A DNA stretch of 64,000 nt from Lepeophtheirus salmonis (GCF_016086655.4 NC_052139.2:3286001-3350000), one strand, 5' to 3'; positions 1-12,749 are shown, counted from the stretch's first letter. Program-made: numbers and translations. Notes: a model not told the origin generated them from the sequence alone.

Positions 1-70
1 TAAAAAACTTTGGGGGTAATGGCAGTACTACTTTATAGTGTTATTAAAAAAAAAAATAGCATTCCACTAG

Positions 71-456
71 AAGGACGTCCGCCGGAGGTGGGCTGGAAGG
101 GATGTAGCTCCTCTCCCCAAAATGAATCTTTGCTATTTTCTAGAATGTTTTTTGGTTAGGATGAAAAAATTTAAAGCGAAGGTAAGGTAAAAATTTAATT
201 TTTTTTTGTGAAAAGTTATGGATTTTTTAAATTTTTTGTGAACAGCTTTGATTTTTTGCAATTTTGTTCGAAAAATATTAGTATTTGAAATTTTGTTTCA
301 AAAATTGAATATTTGAGATTTTTTAACTTATGAAATTTAATATGTAAATTTTTCAAAAAAAAAATCCAAAAACCATGCCCCCTCCCTCTCCCCCCCACAA
401 AAAAAAAGAAAAAGAATAATAATAATATATATATAATAATCCTGTAGACACCCTTG
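71..456. mobile_element. small inverted-repeat element flanked by CCACTAG
   Basis: The interval is bounded by identical 7-bp direct repeats, CCACTAG, at 64-70 and 457-463, as expected of a target-site duplication. The left end begins AAGGACGTCCGCCGGA. The reverse complement of the right end begins CAAGGGTGTCTACAGGA. These match imperfectly over about 16 bases, and each end has a G-rich stretch further in. The interior is very AT-rich with T-run motifs and holds no credible ORF. A related GC-rich end occurs in the opposite orientation near 8641-8690. This is a non-autonomous element of unknown superfamily. Confidence 0.5.
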
Positions 457-463
457 CCACTAG

Positions 464-1429
464 TTTGTGGTAAATTAATTTTACTACAAGTATTATTGGG
501 ATAACGTTTCAAAAAGTTACTTGAACTGTACTCCATAGTACCTGGTCTATCCTTGAAGCAATTTTTTGTTTAAATTTAGGCGTGAAAGAATAATAATTTT
601 GAGCATACTTTTTTAGAAAATTAACGAAATACAATTACCACAACCAGACCAAACTATTTCCACAAATTTTCTCCAAGTTCAATGGTTTATTATATATGCT
701 TCTCAAGAATATTTATTTAAGTCTTTACAAAAATTGTAAAAGATATTTAATTGTATGCATATTAAAAAGACTTATTAGTATACAAATTTTTTCAAAAGAA
801 ATTAAAATTAAAACTACTTGAACCTCCAAAATTTTTCTTCTTTAAAATTGTGTGTTAATTTTTTAATCGCTATTACACCTTTGTCACTTTTTTTTATATA
901 TTGTAAATATGTTTACATAATTGTTCATCAGATATCAATTATATATATAACTGGAATTTCGAAAAATAGTAAGGTTGTACTGAGCCATACTTTGATTCTT
1001 AGGTAGATTTTTTTTTCTAAGATCTATTTTTAATCATTAATATTTACATTCGTCAAAATCCTTAATTAATCAGGATTTATATTATCACGAAAATAACTGC
1101 TCTGGTTTACGATCAAAATAAAAATGACTGTTAGTCATTTTAATATAATTTAGTTTTATGTTTTAACTTTTAAATACGTAAATTCGTGTTAAGATATAAC
1201 TATGAATGATTTTAAGAGATGAAAGTGTTAATGCTTTTACACCCTTCCCCCTTCCCTCCAAATAAATAATTTTAAATGTTCAATTTTTGTGCGTACATTT
1301 TAATCCACATTTTGGTCAGTTACTACATTTTACTAAAAAAGGTGAACTGATATTCTTGAAAACTTTAAATTAAATGGTAAATAATAACATCGAGTGTATC
1401 AAAACTTTTATTCTATTACTCTCTATAGT
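464..1429. other. non-coding AT-rich stretch
   Basis: Only short chance frames are present, and none has a recognisable protein or exon edges. I see no repeat shared with the rest of the window. Confidence 0.5.
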
Positions 1430-1462
1430 TACACCAGGTATGCGCCTACGAAATGAGACTTT
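1430..1462 (+). repeat. mariner left terminal inverted repeat
   Basis: This end begins at the TA target dinucleotide and pairs with the reverse complement of 2255-2287. Over 33 positions I count about five differences. Confidence 0.8.
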
Positions 1463-2285
1463 AAAAAAAATGAACGTTTATTGTGAAAAAATTGTTACAA
1501 ATTTAATTTTCAAAGTATGTGCCTTCGCTAGCCACACATTTTTCCCATCTTTCAGGCAATTTATGGATGACTTTCCAAAAAAATTGTTCGTCTTGGGCTG
1601 CAAACCAGCCATCGATCTATTTTTTGGCTTCAGCGTGAGAATGGAAGAGTAGATCATTGAGTGCGTGTCCCATCGATGCAAGCAAGTGATAATTGGAAGG
1701 CGCCAGGTATTGTGAGTAAGCCACATGAGCAAGAGGTTTCCAGTTGTACGATTCAACAAGCTGGTGGGTGGCTATAGAGCGATACGATGGTGCGTTGCCA
1801 TAGAGTAAAATTAGCTTGTGTTGCCTGGCTTCATATTTTAGGAATTTTTGGTTTGAAAGTTCGACCGAGTTGTAAAAGGTCATACCATATGACACCACAC
1901 TGGTCCCAGAACACACACAGCATCACCTTCTTTCTGTAGCGATCTGGCTTGCGGTCGGGTTGGCATTGCTGCCCCTGAAGCACTGTGCTCTGCTTAGAGC
2001 ATGTCCACCGTAAGCTTTAAGCTTTGATGGGCTTGAGAAGCATTTTCTTCAATTGGTAATATAATTTCAATGATGTCCGCACATTGTAGTTTGTAGGAAC
2101 AAAATTTAACATTTTTACGAGTGAAAAAAGTGAGTTGTTTAATGAAACTAAACAAACAATGACTGAAATATTGTTGACCCATGTCGAAGTAAGCATTTAG
2201 ATTTTTGTACCAGTTTATAATATCTAACTGGTGATACTTAGGGACCAATAGTTGAAAGTCTCATTTCATAAGCGTATACCTAGTA
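1432..2285 (-). mobile_element. decayed mariner (DD34D), internally deleted, with both TIRs
   Basis: Terminal inverted repeats of about 30 bp lie at 1432-1462 and 2255-2285. They share the core GAAATGAGACTTT and differ at only a few positions. TA dinucleotides at 1430-1431 and 2286-2287 mark the target site. The minus strand encodes the transposase catalytic region in broken frames. About 1840-2000 reads as a stretch containing RKKVMLCVFWDQCG, followed by NAPSYRS and then APSNYHL. The second catalytic Asp position reads Gly and the third reads Asn, with 34 residues between them. The C-terminal piece continues in another frame near 1490-1620. A short N-terminal-like piece (KNVKFC) near 2100 suggests a deletion between the N-terminus and catalytic core. 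The element is about 850 bp against about 1.3 kb for a full mariner. Confidence 0.85.
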
Positions 2286-2287
2286 TA
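2255..2287 (-). repeat. mariner right terminal inverted repeat
   Basis: This is the reverse-complement partner of 1430-1462, and it ends at the second TA. On the minus strand it is the transposase-proximal 5' end of the element. Confidence 0.8.
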
Positions 2288-5200
2288 TCAAGATGGCTTA
2301 AAAAGATTTTAAAACTTCCAACACTTCTAATGTTTCAAAGGATACAGTCAGGGTAAAAAAGGAGGGTGGGAAATCTTTTCAACGAAGAAGAAGGGGGAAG
2401 GAGACTTTTAAGATTTCATAGTAGTATGAACCTAGTAAGTCCTTGTTAGGAGAAGAATGGAGATGCTTAGTCTAGACTGGAACGCTACACGTGTGAGTCC
2501 GCGCGTGGACTTCCTTAATCAAAACAAAAATTGATTAGGTAAAGATGAGCAACTTTGTGTATCTTTACCAAAAAAAGCCGAGATACCCCAGAAGAGTAGA
2601 TGTGCCATTTCTGTGGAACTGTCATCAAGTATAAACAACTCCTACATTGTAAAAAAAAAAAAATCGAACAACACATTGTGACCACTGAAAGTCCATCAAT
2701 GAGATTAGGGATATTATGGACAACAAGGAATTGGTCAGAGGGTCATGTTGTGTCTTCAAGCACAGTTTGGAAGCCACCATAAAGACTAAAGATTGAGTTC
2801 TTAATTAAGTTCGGTATTCCTAATCAGGAAATAGTTTCGATACACCTGGTAAAATCAATTCAATGGGATTAACATTACTAAAGCTACAAAAAATGGTAAT
2901 TTAAACCATTATAAAACCCATCAAACAATCCTTTTATTTCCCTTCAACACTATTTTAAAAGTACCAAAAAAAGGCTGTCGATCCAAATTTGATTATCTAA
3001 CTAAAATGTAAAAAGTTTTAATTAAACGTTTATTTTATCACAAAAAAGTATTTAATTTTTTTTTGTTTGACGAAAGAAATAAAAAAAACTTTAATAATGG
3101 ACTATAAAAATGATAAATGATCCTTAAAGCCAGCAAATAACTATTATCAATAGTTAAAATATGCATTTAATCAAATGGTTCTTTCTATATATTCATTACT
3201 CAGCTCCTCCACTCTTCTTAATTAAAGGATTTGGCTATTGAAGAAGCCTTGTTCGTTCCTTATCATTTAAAAAAATTATAGGTAGATGAGATACGATCTG
3301 TGTTTTTTTTTCTCTTCATATCTATTTTTTTGTCTCTGGAATGTTTGGAATTTTTTCATCAGGTTTTTTTATTCTTCATATAATTTATATTTTGCTAAGC
3401 CTATTATAATAGCTCTTCATCATTATTAATAAAGAATTTCCCTACTACTTCTTAATATTAAAAAAAGAGTGTGAAGAATTTTTTTTTCATCTTCAATATA
3501 TCATAAAAATGCGGTTTTTTATGAAGATGATAAAATAATAAAAGGAGTCGAAATAGGGAGAGTTATGTATGTATTTATTATTACATTCTTAAATAATATA
3601 AAGATATACTTATTTTAAAACAGTCAATTAAAGAAAAAAGCAAAGAAAATGTCCTTTGCAACATGTTTATTCAAAGTAATAGTCATTTTATTTTTATTAC
3701 ATGCAAAATTATCTTTTTCTCCTGAATTAAATATAATTTATACAATATATTAAACGGATGGGAGTAGAACTCAAAGGATGATACACTTTACTTTAATGTT
3801 GATAAAAACTCCGTAGAAGGACAATTGTTGCAAGATAATTAATACAGAAAGAGATTTATTAAATATTTTTCCGTTGTTGTTGCTTTGTTGATTATAAAAT
3901 GCCATATTGCGATTGGAGAGGACGTTGACTATCTTGCTACCTGTTGTACACTCCAATATTTTACTCACATTTAAATAATGGATCGTAATATGTGTGTATC
4001 TTTATATTTAAAAGATAGTTAATATTTAACAAACTTAAAACGTACTAGCGTAGACTGAAGTAGGGGACGGTGAGACATTGAAAGAGTGTGTGAATTAACA
4101 TTTCTTTTTAATTTACGCCTAAATTGAAAAATTTCCCATTTTTGTTTGCTGAATGAATAAAGATGAAACTGAGATAGTAGCCAAATGAACTAGGATATCA
4201 ACCATTTTTAACAATGGCTGGTTTAAGATGGTTATCATCAATCACCTGAACTGTACTTCCCAGCTTTGTGGTCATGGCGGGTAAGCCAATAGATTAATCC
4301 AGAAATCTTAAATGAGGCACTGGAAGTGGTCTTGTAAAACTGTGAACTCCATCACAATAAAAAAAAAAAACTTTAGAAGAAACAACAAAAGAATAAATCA
4401 ATGACTTCTTTTACTGCGGTTTAGGGTCCACATATGCCCAAATTTAATAAAATGGGGGTTTTATAAATTATATTTTTTATATGTAAACTATAAACTTGTT
4501 CAAGTTCATCTAGAGGGATGGAAATATTGACTAAATTTAGGTGAGTGTGAAAATTACGCTTAAGAGAATGTGATAAAGAATATGGTCACTATGAGAGACG
4601 ACATATTTGGTAATAGAGGTCACTTTCAATTATATTGTTTCTTGTTCCCACATACGTTATAATTTTTTAATAGGTGGAAAAAATTTGAATTCTATAAAAT
4701 ATGACCTGCCAGTATGTAAAACTAACAAAACGAATAATGAACTTGAACAACGAGGATTTGAAGATACCAGCTTAGCTTTCATTACGTTTTATTGTATTAG
4801 TTACGAGGAGCTATGGAAAGACGGAAAATAATCATAAATCCTACTTCTTGCAAGGACATAGGAAGAAATTACACAAATGTTGAGTCTCAATTCTATTTAT
4901 AATCTAATATGGGGTTAAATGACTAATCTTCTGTATTACTTCAGGGCCTTCATGAGAACAACGCACTAGTGATTACGTTGTTCGATGATATCACTTCAAG
5001 AGTTAAAAAATAATCATCTTATATTCGAAAAATAAAAAAAACTCTTCCTATTGCCAAATAGTATTTTTTTTTTCTCGAACACTTTAAGTTTATACAGGTA
5101 TTTTATACAACTATAGGAAAATTAATAATATCATATATAAATATATATATATGTCCCTTAACAATATATACGTTCTTTTTCACTATTTAGGATAAAGGCT

Positions 5201-5950
5201 GAATAAATTTTGATTGATTAACTAATAAGTTATTTAATATGTTTCATTTACAAGCAATTCGACAATTTCCCCATCCAGGAAGTTTTTCTAATCCAGTATG
5301 AGCATTATTATGTAATTGAACATCAACTGTATCAATTAAAACGTGCGCAGAAAACTTCGCTGGGAAATATTGCTCCTGGAAGATTGCAGGTTGAAGGTCC
5401 TTGAATGGTGTAGTGTGACATAGTTAAAAACTACTGACAAAGCATCACATACGTCTATGGAACCTCTCAAATATCAAAAAATAGTTCCAAGCCCTCAGGT
5501 TGCACAGGGTACTTAGCTATACTTAGCTATTTATCCCCCCTCACTACCAAACCTCTCGATCAATTTCGTAGAAGATTGGATGAATTTAAAAAAATGGATG
5601 GGAAGGGTGTTGCAATAATATTACTTACACTTAAAAGTACTCCTTTGGGGGATGGAACAAACAATTATATTTAGATATTTTTCATAAATAATTTAAAACG
5701 AATTTATGTGTAATATTATTCATCATGAAGTTTGAAAAAAATACGCGAAATTTTCTCTCGAGCAATTTTCTCACAAGCCATCTTCCATTTACAATTTTCC
5801 CGGGGAAGTTTTCATACTACCCAATTAATAGAGTGGAAAGTGAACTATTTACGCTGAGGAGAAGTTGCAGTCAAGGACTTGGTGAAGGTAGTTTAAAGAA
5901 AATTTTGATTTGATATAAAGCTAGCGGGATCGAGTCACGCGATAGATCTC
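2288..5950. other. non-coding stretch without recognised genes
   Basis: The sequence is AT-rich with scattered short frames. A frame near 2600-2782 contains CHFCG and a later His but no complete zinc finger. A 10-base unit, acttagctat, occurs twice in tandem at 5511-5530. Several tgaagaa/ttcttca words between 3236 and 3530 can pair locally. GC-richer patches near 2460-2520, 4240-4340 and 5340-5500 look like old transposon debris, but I cannot assign a family. Confidence 0.5.
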
Positions 5951-6386
5951 TACTCTGTCGATGTCACTTTAACAATATATGGTAATTCTCAACCACAGCT
6001 TGTGAAAGGAATTGAAGTTATACTAAATTTTATTGAATGTATTGAAAAGGTTTCGGGCCTTTCTAACAACAGAAAAAAAACTGTCATTTTACCCATTCGA
6101 CTGTGGAACCTTCACAAGTTCAAAGACTTGCCTCGTTTGACATAAAATGGAATATTGATATCTTGGGTATCGTTTGGAATAGAGACGTCGAGGATAAAAA
6201 AACTGGAAGATATTTGCTCAGTTGTTCCTCCAAGATTCAATCGTCAGAAACGAATAGATCTGTACGACATATTCGTAGTAGCTAAGGTTTTTACAAAGCC
6301 ACATTTTACCTTTTTATTGGTGAAAGAGTAATTATTGAAGAAGAAAATGATTTAGCACTCTATGCCATCAAAATTACATTCCTGTG
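5951..6386 (+). pseudogene. LINE reverse transcriptase fragment
   Basis: One frame from 5951 to about 6331, with one internal stop, reads as the part of a non-LTR reverse transcriptase from the catalytic YADD box onward. The start is YSVDVTLTIYG where YADDVTLTIYG is expected. It continues with a segment containing IECIEKVSGL..NRKKT, then W.SFGIETSRIKK, then KRIDLY..FVVAKVF, the usual order after the palm domain in LINEs. A +1 shift then carries IIEEENDLALYAIKITF to a stop at 6384-6386. The first Asp of YADD is replaced. No 5' part or poly(A) tail is visible. The sequence differs from the LINE at 12.6-15.3 kb, so it is a different subfamily. Confidence 0.75.
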
Positions 6387-8559
6387 ATTAAAATACCAAT
6401 CTTTTTTTTTTTTTTCACATTGCGATATGAATTTTATTCTCTTTTGACAAAGTAATTGAATTTTGTATTTTCAGATTTAGTTTTAAATATACAAAACCTC
6501 TAATTTAGAAGTGAGTTCAATCCCAAAACTAAAAAATTAAGCTATAATGTTAATTTATGTTTTTGTATATACGGATTATCTTGGGTTTTATGTATTAGCA
6601 TATTAATGAGCGGTGAATAAAAAAAACATCGCAGAGAGATTTAAAATAACTGATTGATACGTTGTTTAAGTCTTTCAAATTAATTGCAAGGAGCCATTGC
6701 CCTCTCTTCACATTTTGAAAAACAATAAATTGAAGAGTGTTTAATTTTGATGTTATAAATAGGCAATTTTTCATGTTGTTTTTTTCATATTTCTTAAAAA
6801 TAATTAGAAATGTTAGTTATACTATTGTTATAAAAACTTATAGAATAAATTTTTTTGTAATTAAACCAGTCAACCAGAACTTAATAAGAATAAAAGCGTT
6901 AATAAATTGTATAATATAAGTTACTAAAACAAGATTAGTATAATAAAAACTATTCCATCATAGATTTCAATCTCTTTACAAAGGAAACAATTTCTATAAA
7001 TACGCAATACATTATTATACACGATAAACAGATAAAATTTCAACGTTTTAGGCCCTCAAGGTGATAAATTGTATTTTTAGCTTGTTGAACATCAGAAAAA
7101 ATGAATATGACTGTTACAATTTGAAATTTTGACTTTTTTTTTACTAAACAATGTTATTTTACGCCTTGAAAGATAGGAATGCATAAAAATTATAATTTAT
7201 GTTCTCTTTTTAAATATTTCCAGATACAAAAATATTTTCGTTACTTCTATATATAGTTTTGAATCGGAGAAAATGTTTTTAGCGTAAAAAAAATGGCGTA
7301 AATGGACCTCCTCTAGAAGACTAATTTATTACTTTGATCACAATGATAAAAATTCGTTAATTATAAACATACAATTTTATAATAATATAAAAGAGTACAT
7401 GAAAAATTTTATAATATAGATTTTCGTATATTTATTAGACTATCATGAACACACCATCTCATTCTAAGGTCAAGAATTTGTTGACTATTGTCATTAATCA
7501 TTTTAATCAAAAGGTATTTATTATTCTTAGAATTTTGAACAAGAAAGCCAATTATCTTAAAGATACAAAAATAATAATTGGTCTTTGTTCTTCACTTTCC
7601 ATAATATCAACTCTGATTCACCTTGATGCGATGACAACTTAAGCAGTTAAAAACAGATAAATACATCGTTCTATTTTGTTTTCGTTTAGATGGTTAACCA
7701 TAGAATTTCAAAGTTTTAATAAGCGAAAAACCAGGAGGATAAGGAACATTTCATTTATATGAAAAACATTACTACACCATTACAGACATCAACAGAATCT
7801 ATCTTTTTGCATAATTTTGTAAGTACTCCAAAAAAATATATTGATTAAAAGAAAGTTCATATTTTTGAATGTATTGAATGTAATGATTATAACTCCTAGT
7901 TGTTCGCTATTTATAACATCCCCAGTAGTTAACTTTGATGCAATAGCAACTTTAGCAATTCAAAGAGCTAAATGCATAGCTCTTTATTTTTTGTGGAAAC
8001 TATCTCATTGCTTGGGCGGTTGACCAAATATTATCGAAGTTTTAACTATGTACATTTGAATTTTCCTTTATTAGTACCACTCTCTCATAATTAACTTAGC
8101 TTTTTACAGTTCTTAGACGGGTCTTGAAAAATATACATTCCTTTGATATATGTGACTGAGAAGTGATTTTTTTCACTTAAATGAAATCATCATTAAGTAA
8201 TTACAAGGCTTTAGAATATTCAATGCTTGAATGAATCTTCAGAAAATCTATAAAGTGTCTCCTTAATGAATGAGAAAGCCTCATCTTTATTTGTCAAGCA
8301 TCAGACACACCTGTAAGATATCATTATGTATCGTCAAAAAAACTAAGGCAATGCAAAAATAGTCTGGATTGTTTGCCAGACTTGTCCAAGAATCAGACAA
8401 AGCTACAACACAATTTTATTATTTCAAGAGAATAATTTTTAAAGAGCGACTGGAATATTTAGATAGAACTAGAAGGTAATTGAGTATATCGTCACCATAA
8501 AAGAAAATCAAAAATTCCAGCTATTCATAGAACAAATTTTAGGAAAAAAAAATATAAAT
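6387..8559. other. non-coding AT-rich stretch
   Basis: I see no gene or recognisable mobile element. Small frames at 6737-6919, 7445-7642 and 7841-8023 have no family resemblance and follow the local base composition. Confidence 0.5.
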
Positions 8560-8619
8560 AAATTAAATTTCCAACATTTATTTTTTGGTAGGAAATATTT
8601 AATGTTAAATTTTCTTGTA

Positions 8620-8690
8620 AAAAACAAAAATTCCATTTTTTGGAAGAGGGGTACAGCCCCTCAAAGCCCCCCCCGTGGACGCCCCTGATC
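8620..8690 (-). repeat. GC-rich element end related to the 71-456 element
   Basis: Read on the minus strand, this segment starts GGGGCGTCCACGGGG and runs into a C-rich ccctct tract and an A/T-rich interior. It follows the order of the left end at 71-120 (GGACGTCCGCCGG, ggctggaaggg, ctcctctcccc). No opposite end or target duplication was found, so it may be a truncated copy. Confidence 0.45.
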
Positions 8691-9396
8691 GAGGGCCTTT
8701 CCATGCACCTGTAATCTGCAACTGGTGGGAGACGGCTTCTAGGTTATCCATTGAATAGAGTACATACACTTCAAGCCATGGTGTGTTCTTTTCCTAGAGT
8801 GATTCGCATAGGAAAAACGCTTTCGATGTACAATAAAAAAATACTTTTTTTGCCTCATTTAATTATTTAGTTCAATGACAAAGTTTGCTACAAAATATTA
8901 TTTGCAATAATTATATTTTTTTCTAAGCAACACAGAAAGATGCAGCATATGAATGTAATTTTTTAATAAGCAAAATTCCAGAAGCAAAAATGCAAATTAT
9001 ATAAAAACAAACATATATATATTTTTATTGTTAATTATATTTATCTCATTATACTTAATTGCCGATTTAGATAAAGACATAGGGGTTTACCATCAGTTAC
9101 ATTGGGTTATTTAGTCGAATATACTTGAAAATACAACTTAATGTTACTTAACTTTATCAAAAAGAAAAACAAACTTTCAAAATTAATTACATTAGGATAT
9201 CATTTCCTTTGAGTAAGTCAAACAAGGTGTTATTTTAACCCTCCCTTTCTTTCCTTCATATCCTATCTTGAATACTTTCCAAGCAAAAAAAACAAAAAAC
9301 ATATTATGATCCTTTCTAATATATTGTTTCCTTTTGAAGAAGATTATCATTTATTGATAAATAATGAATATTTTTTCTCTTTTTATTTATGATTTA
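8691..9396. other. non-coding stretch
   Basis: A GC-richer patch at 8691-8780 borders the preceding repeat end and may belong to the same or another decayed element. The remainder is AT-rich with no feature I can name. Confidence 0.45.
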
Positions 9397-9450
9397 AATG
9401 ATCATTTAATTGATCAAATAGAGTTACACTGGTTAAGTATAATAAACCTA
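9397..9450 (+). repeat. repeat family A, 5' end only
   Basis: The words atttaattgatcaaatag and gttacactggttaagtata match the 5' end of the family A elements at 31160, 33290, 55430 and 60570. Homology stops shortly before the mariner remnant at 9.56 kb, so the copy is truncated. Confidence 0.5.
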
Positions 9451-9539
9451 ATTTGATTACAACGACTTCGACTATCATAAGAACTGTTTTTGAAGTACGT
9501 ATACAGGAATGATAGATATAAAACGAACTTTTGGATAAG

Positions 9540-9905
9540 AAAATGCTTACTTGGCCAGAGAATAGTTTGAGGACGACATTGATGTCACTCAAGACGGAGC
9601 TCCGTGTCTTCACACTGCTAGGGCACAGACTTTCCTGGAAAACAACTTTCCAGACTTTTGGGACATCCATATGTACCTGCCCTCATCTCCAGATGCAAAC
9701 CCCTTGAATTAATCTATCTAGACGTGTCTGTAGGTGAGGTTATATGTTACTTCTCACAGGGGTGTCCAGTCTTTAGAGTATCCCTAAATAAGGATTAGTA
9801 CAAGCCTTCTGTACAACTACATCGTCAAGGTTTCAATGTATTAAGGCCTGATATTGAGCAATTATTGGAACTGAGGGCTCATATAATGAATAAAAGTTGT
9901 ACCAA
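9540..9905 (+). pseudogene. mariner transposase C-terminal remnant (DD37D type)
   Basis: The plus strand reads QDGAPCLHTARAQTF and then a region with NNFPDFW, followed by PSSPDANPLN. This matches the catalytic core of DD37D mariner transposases, usually QDGAPAHTA and PPSSPDLNPLD. The first visible Asp is retained. The last is Asn and is followed at once by a stop. Later pieces in other frames (LRPDIEQLLELRAHI) match the usual C-terminus RPRIE..IEA.GGHI. There is no intact frame and no clear TIR. Confidence 0.75.
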
Positions 9906-12419
9906 GTACTATTTTCCGATGACTTTCTATTTTAAATAACCTCACAAAATCTTTTGTTTAATTTTTAGTCTAGAAAAATTTAAAAAATCAATTGTGTACT
10001 ACTAGACAAAATCAACCCTGTACATTACGTATATCACGGAATGCAATTTAGTCATTTATAGAATCATTTGAAATATCACAATAAACTATTTATGTATTTG
10101 ATTGGATGCGTCCCCCAGGAAAATTAAATAATAATTAAAGAAATATTAAATATACTAATTACATAATTTTGGAGTGTATTTCTCTTTTTTAAATATATCT
10201 TGAATAGAGTAGCAAAGTTAATACTCTTGTCATATTAAAAGATTCCAATTTGAATAAATATATTTTGTTTCTAATCACAAACTCATAAGTAAACCCTGCG
10301 ATTTACAACGCTTTTTCTCAGAAAAAAGAAAAGAAAACTAAAGCCAAAACATTTCAATCACAATGGTATGATAAGATGCAAATTACTTTTTATTCCAATC
10401 ATTATTAATAATGAATTTTTCTTTGAAATATTGGAGAAAAACTGATTTTGAGGGAGGAAAGATTTTTTTACGTTCCTTTAATTGGTAAGATGAATTTGTA
10501 ACGATTAAGAATATTATAGTATTAAAATTACTTTAACAGAACTAAAACTGTCCTTGGATGGCCATACCTTTATATTTTTCTGTAAGAGTGACTGTGATTC
10601 GAACTTACGCTCATTGAATACAAGTAAGTAATTTCTCCCATACACATTCTCCGTTGAATTTAGTTTATTTTTCGATGGAAATACCTATCAAATATGAAAG
10701 TGCAGATTAAAATTGCCTGAAATAAAGGGAGCGGGGATCAAATTGTCGCCAAAATATTTTTCTACAAAAAACAACACATAATATACATTTTTTAACTTTT
10801 TTATTCAAAATCAAAACTTTGACGAGCAAATATGTACATTTTTTTATGATTTTGAGAAATAACTAAATACAATTGAAACAAGAGTTTATAAATTTAAACT
10901 CTAAATTAAAAAAATTAAAAAATTGTTTTATCCATGAAGAATGTGTGAATGAAAAAAACAAATATTCGGATTATATAAAAAGGTTTTATGTTCATTTGCT
11001 TCTTTCTGTCAACTATCTTATTTCTTCTTTTTCAATTTTAACCTCCTAAAATATTATATTGAAATATTCATATTTTTTTCCAACAACTCAAATAAAAAAT
11101 AATCAAAAAAATTATTAATTGATCGAATTTATCCAAGAAAGAAGAGTAAGAAAATATATACGTTTAAAAAATTGGGGTTTCCAAACACGCCAAGAAAGAT
11201 TTATTTTACTTTATTTGTACATAGTTAATGAGATTATAAAAATAATATAAACTTTTAATACTTTATGATTAAATTAGTTTGAATGCAGTTGAAAATATAA
11301 TAAGAGTTAGATTAATATGATTTCTGCACCTTTGCAGATAATAAAAGGTAAATAATTACTTAATGTATGAGGAATGTATATTTCTTATTTATTTAAGATA
11401 AAAAATAAGTTTTTCTATATCCCTAGTTTGACATTAAGTAGTATCAATGTATAATTAAACTAACTTATTATAGAAGCCGATCAAGTTTATTATGAAAGAA
11501 TTGTGTTGCTGCTGGAGGGAATAATCTTATAAGCGCTCTAAAATAAATAACTTTTAATTTAATGAAACTTCTTTTAATTTAACAAAATAACTTAAAATTT
11601 AAAACTACCAAAATTCAGCAACATAATTTGATACTTCTGAATCCCTTTACAAATAGATAATGCAGTTTAACAAGCCCTTTTCAAATGGGTATAGGGGTCA
11701 AATAAATCTTTTTGAAGACTCAAAGTTTAGTAAAAAAAATTGTTTATTAAAATACAAAAGAAGATAAAATTAATAGGTTACCCTAAATATTGGACACTCT
11801 AGTACACACACTTAAATACAAATTTAGAATAAGTTGACCTTTGACCTGTTTTATGACTTTAACACTTACGCCATGAAGTAAGTTTAAATGGAATGTGAAA
11901 AAAAAATATAGTACATTTCTGTGAATAGGTGTGGATTTTTAATTTTTTTTCCAAAAGTTATAATAGGACGAATTACTCACATATGGGCGTAAAGGGTTAA
12001 AATTTTGCATTAGTAAGTTAAAATGTTATATAACTATTTTGCAAAGCATTAAAAGGCTTTAATGATCATGCCATTCGCGAATTTTGTCTTGTTGCTTTCA
12101 AAAAAATTTAGAAAAATACGCATTTAAGAGTGAAAAAGTATTTGTTGGGGTAAAAGGTGGTTTGGCAGGCGATTTTATTTTTTTCTTCTTCAAAATACCA
12201 CCAAGATATGTTGTCACTATTAAAATTGTGCAAAAATTTCATTTTCATAAATCAACAGCCCCCCTTATTTATAAAAATATGTGACTTCTATAGGAATTAC
12301 ACCTGTCCAATTTTTAAATATTTTTTCAGACCTTTGAATATTTGACTTTTTTCCGTTCTCCGAGGTCTATATAAACTAAATATACCAGTCATCAACAACG
12401 GTGCAGCATAACTTATGAA
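9906..12419. other. non-coding AT-rich stretch
   Basis: Apart from the family A fragment at 10476-10545 I see no gene or element. The region is rich in A and T runs. Confidence 0.5.
10476..10545 (+). repeat. repeat family A, 5' fragment
   Basis: It starts with ttcctttaattggt and continues through agatgaatttgtaac to tattaaaattactt. This follows the 5' part of the copy at 60570-60640 word by word with substitutions. The 3' half of the family is absent. Confidence 0.45.
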
Positions 12420-12558
12420 AGACAAAATTGGCCAAAAAGTTTTTTACTTCGCTTGCAAACATCATATATCAAAGGAGATCATTGGAGGAGCATGGGAGTC
12501 TATTTTTGGCAAGAGTTGGGGTCCAGACATAATATAATATTTGGTAAATTAGATGAAG
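12420..12558 (+). pseudogene. left part of an unclassified transposon-like ORF, split by a LINE
   Basis: The frame near 12430-12535 contains FYFACKHHISKEIIGG, then AWESIFGKSWGPDII. This resembles a conserved block I recall from dispersed uncharacterised invertebrate ORFs, with an HHI.E.I..A..IFG.S.GP.I pattern. The frame stops just before the LINE insertion. The downstream part resumes at 15257. The family is not one I can name with certainty. Confidence 0.5.
12543..12558 (+). repeat. LINE target-site duplication, left copy
   Basis: GGTAAATTAGATGAAG directly precedes the poly(T) tract. It matches GGTAAATTAAAAGAAG at 15257-15272 at 14 of 16 positions, as expected for a target-primed insertion that has since mutated. 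Confidence 0.8.
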
Positions 12559-12580
12559 TTTTTTTTTTTTTTTTTTTTTT
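12559..12580 (-). other. poly(A) tail of the LINE (poly(T) on plus strand)
   Basis: Twenty-two consecutive T residues abut the left target duplication, marking the 3' end of the minus-strand LINE. Confidence 0.8.
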
Positions 12581-12749
12581 ATCGGTCTTAATTAGAATAT
12601 ATTCTTTATGTAATTAACAATTATTCAACAATATTAAAAACAAAAACCATACAAACAACGAAATCATATCAAATACATCATAAAAAAATATCTCAGTTAG
12701 AAACTTAAAGGCAATAATATTAAATTAAAATTTTTAATTAAATGCAATT

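Noticed and set aside
2600..2782. Small ORF starting MCHFCG, reminiscent of a zinc finger
   Set aside because: Only one Cys pair and no correctly spaced second pair. A poly(A) run crosses the frame and the coding potential looks poor.
3230..3535. Several tgaagaa/ttcttca words suggesting a repeat array or CRISPR-like spacing
   Set aside because: Words are short, irregularly spaced and differ in flanks. No constant repeat unit exists and the genome is eukaryotic.
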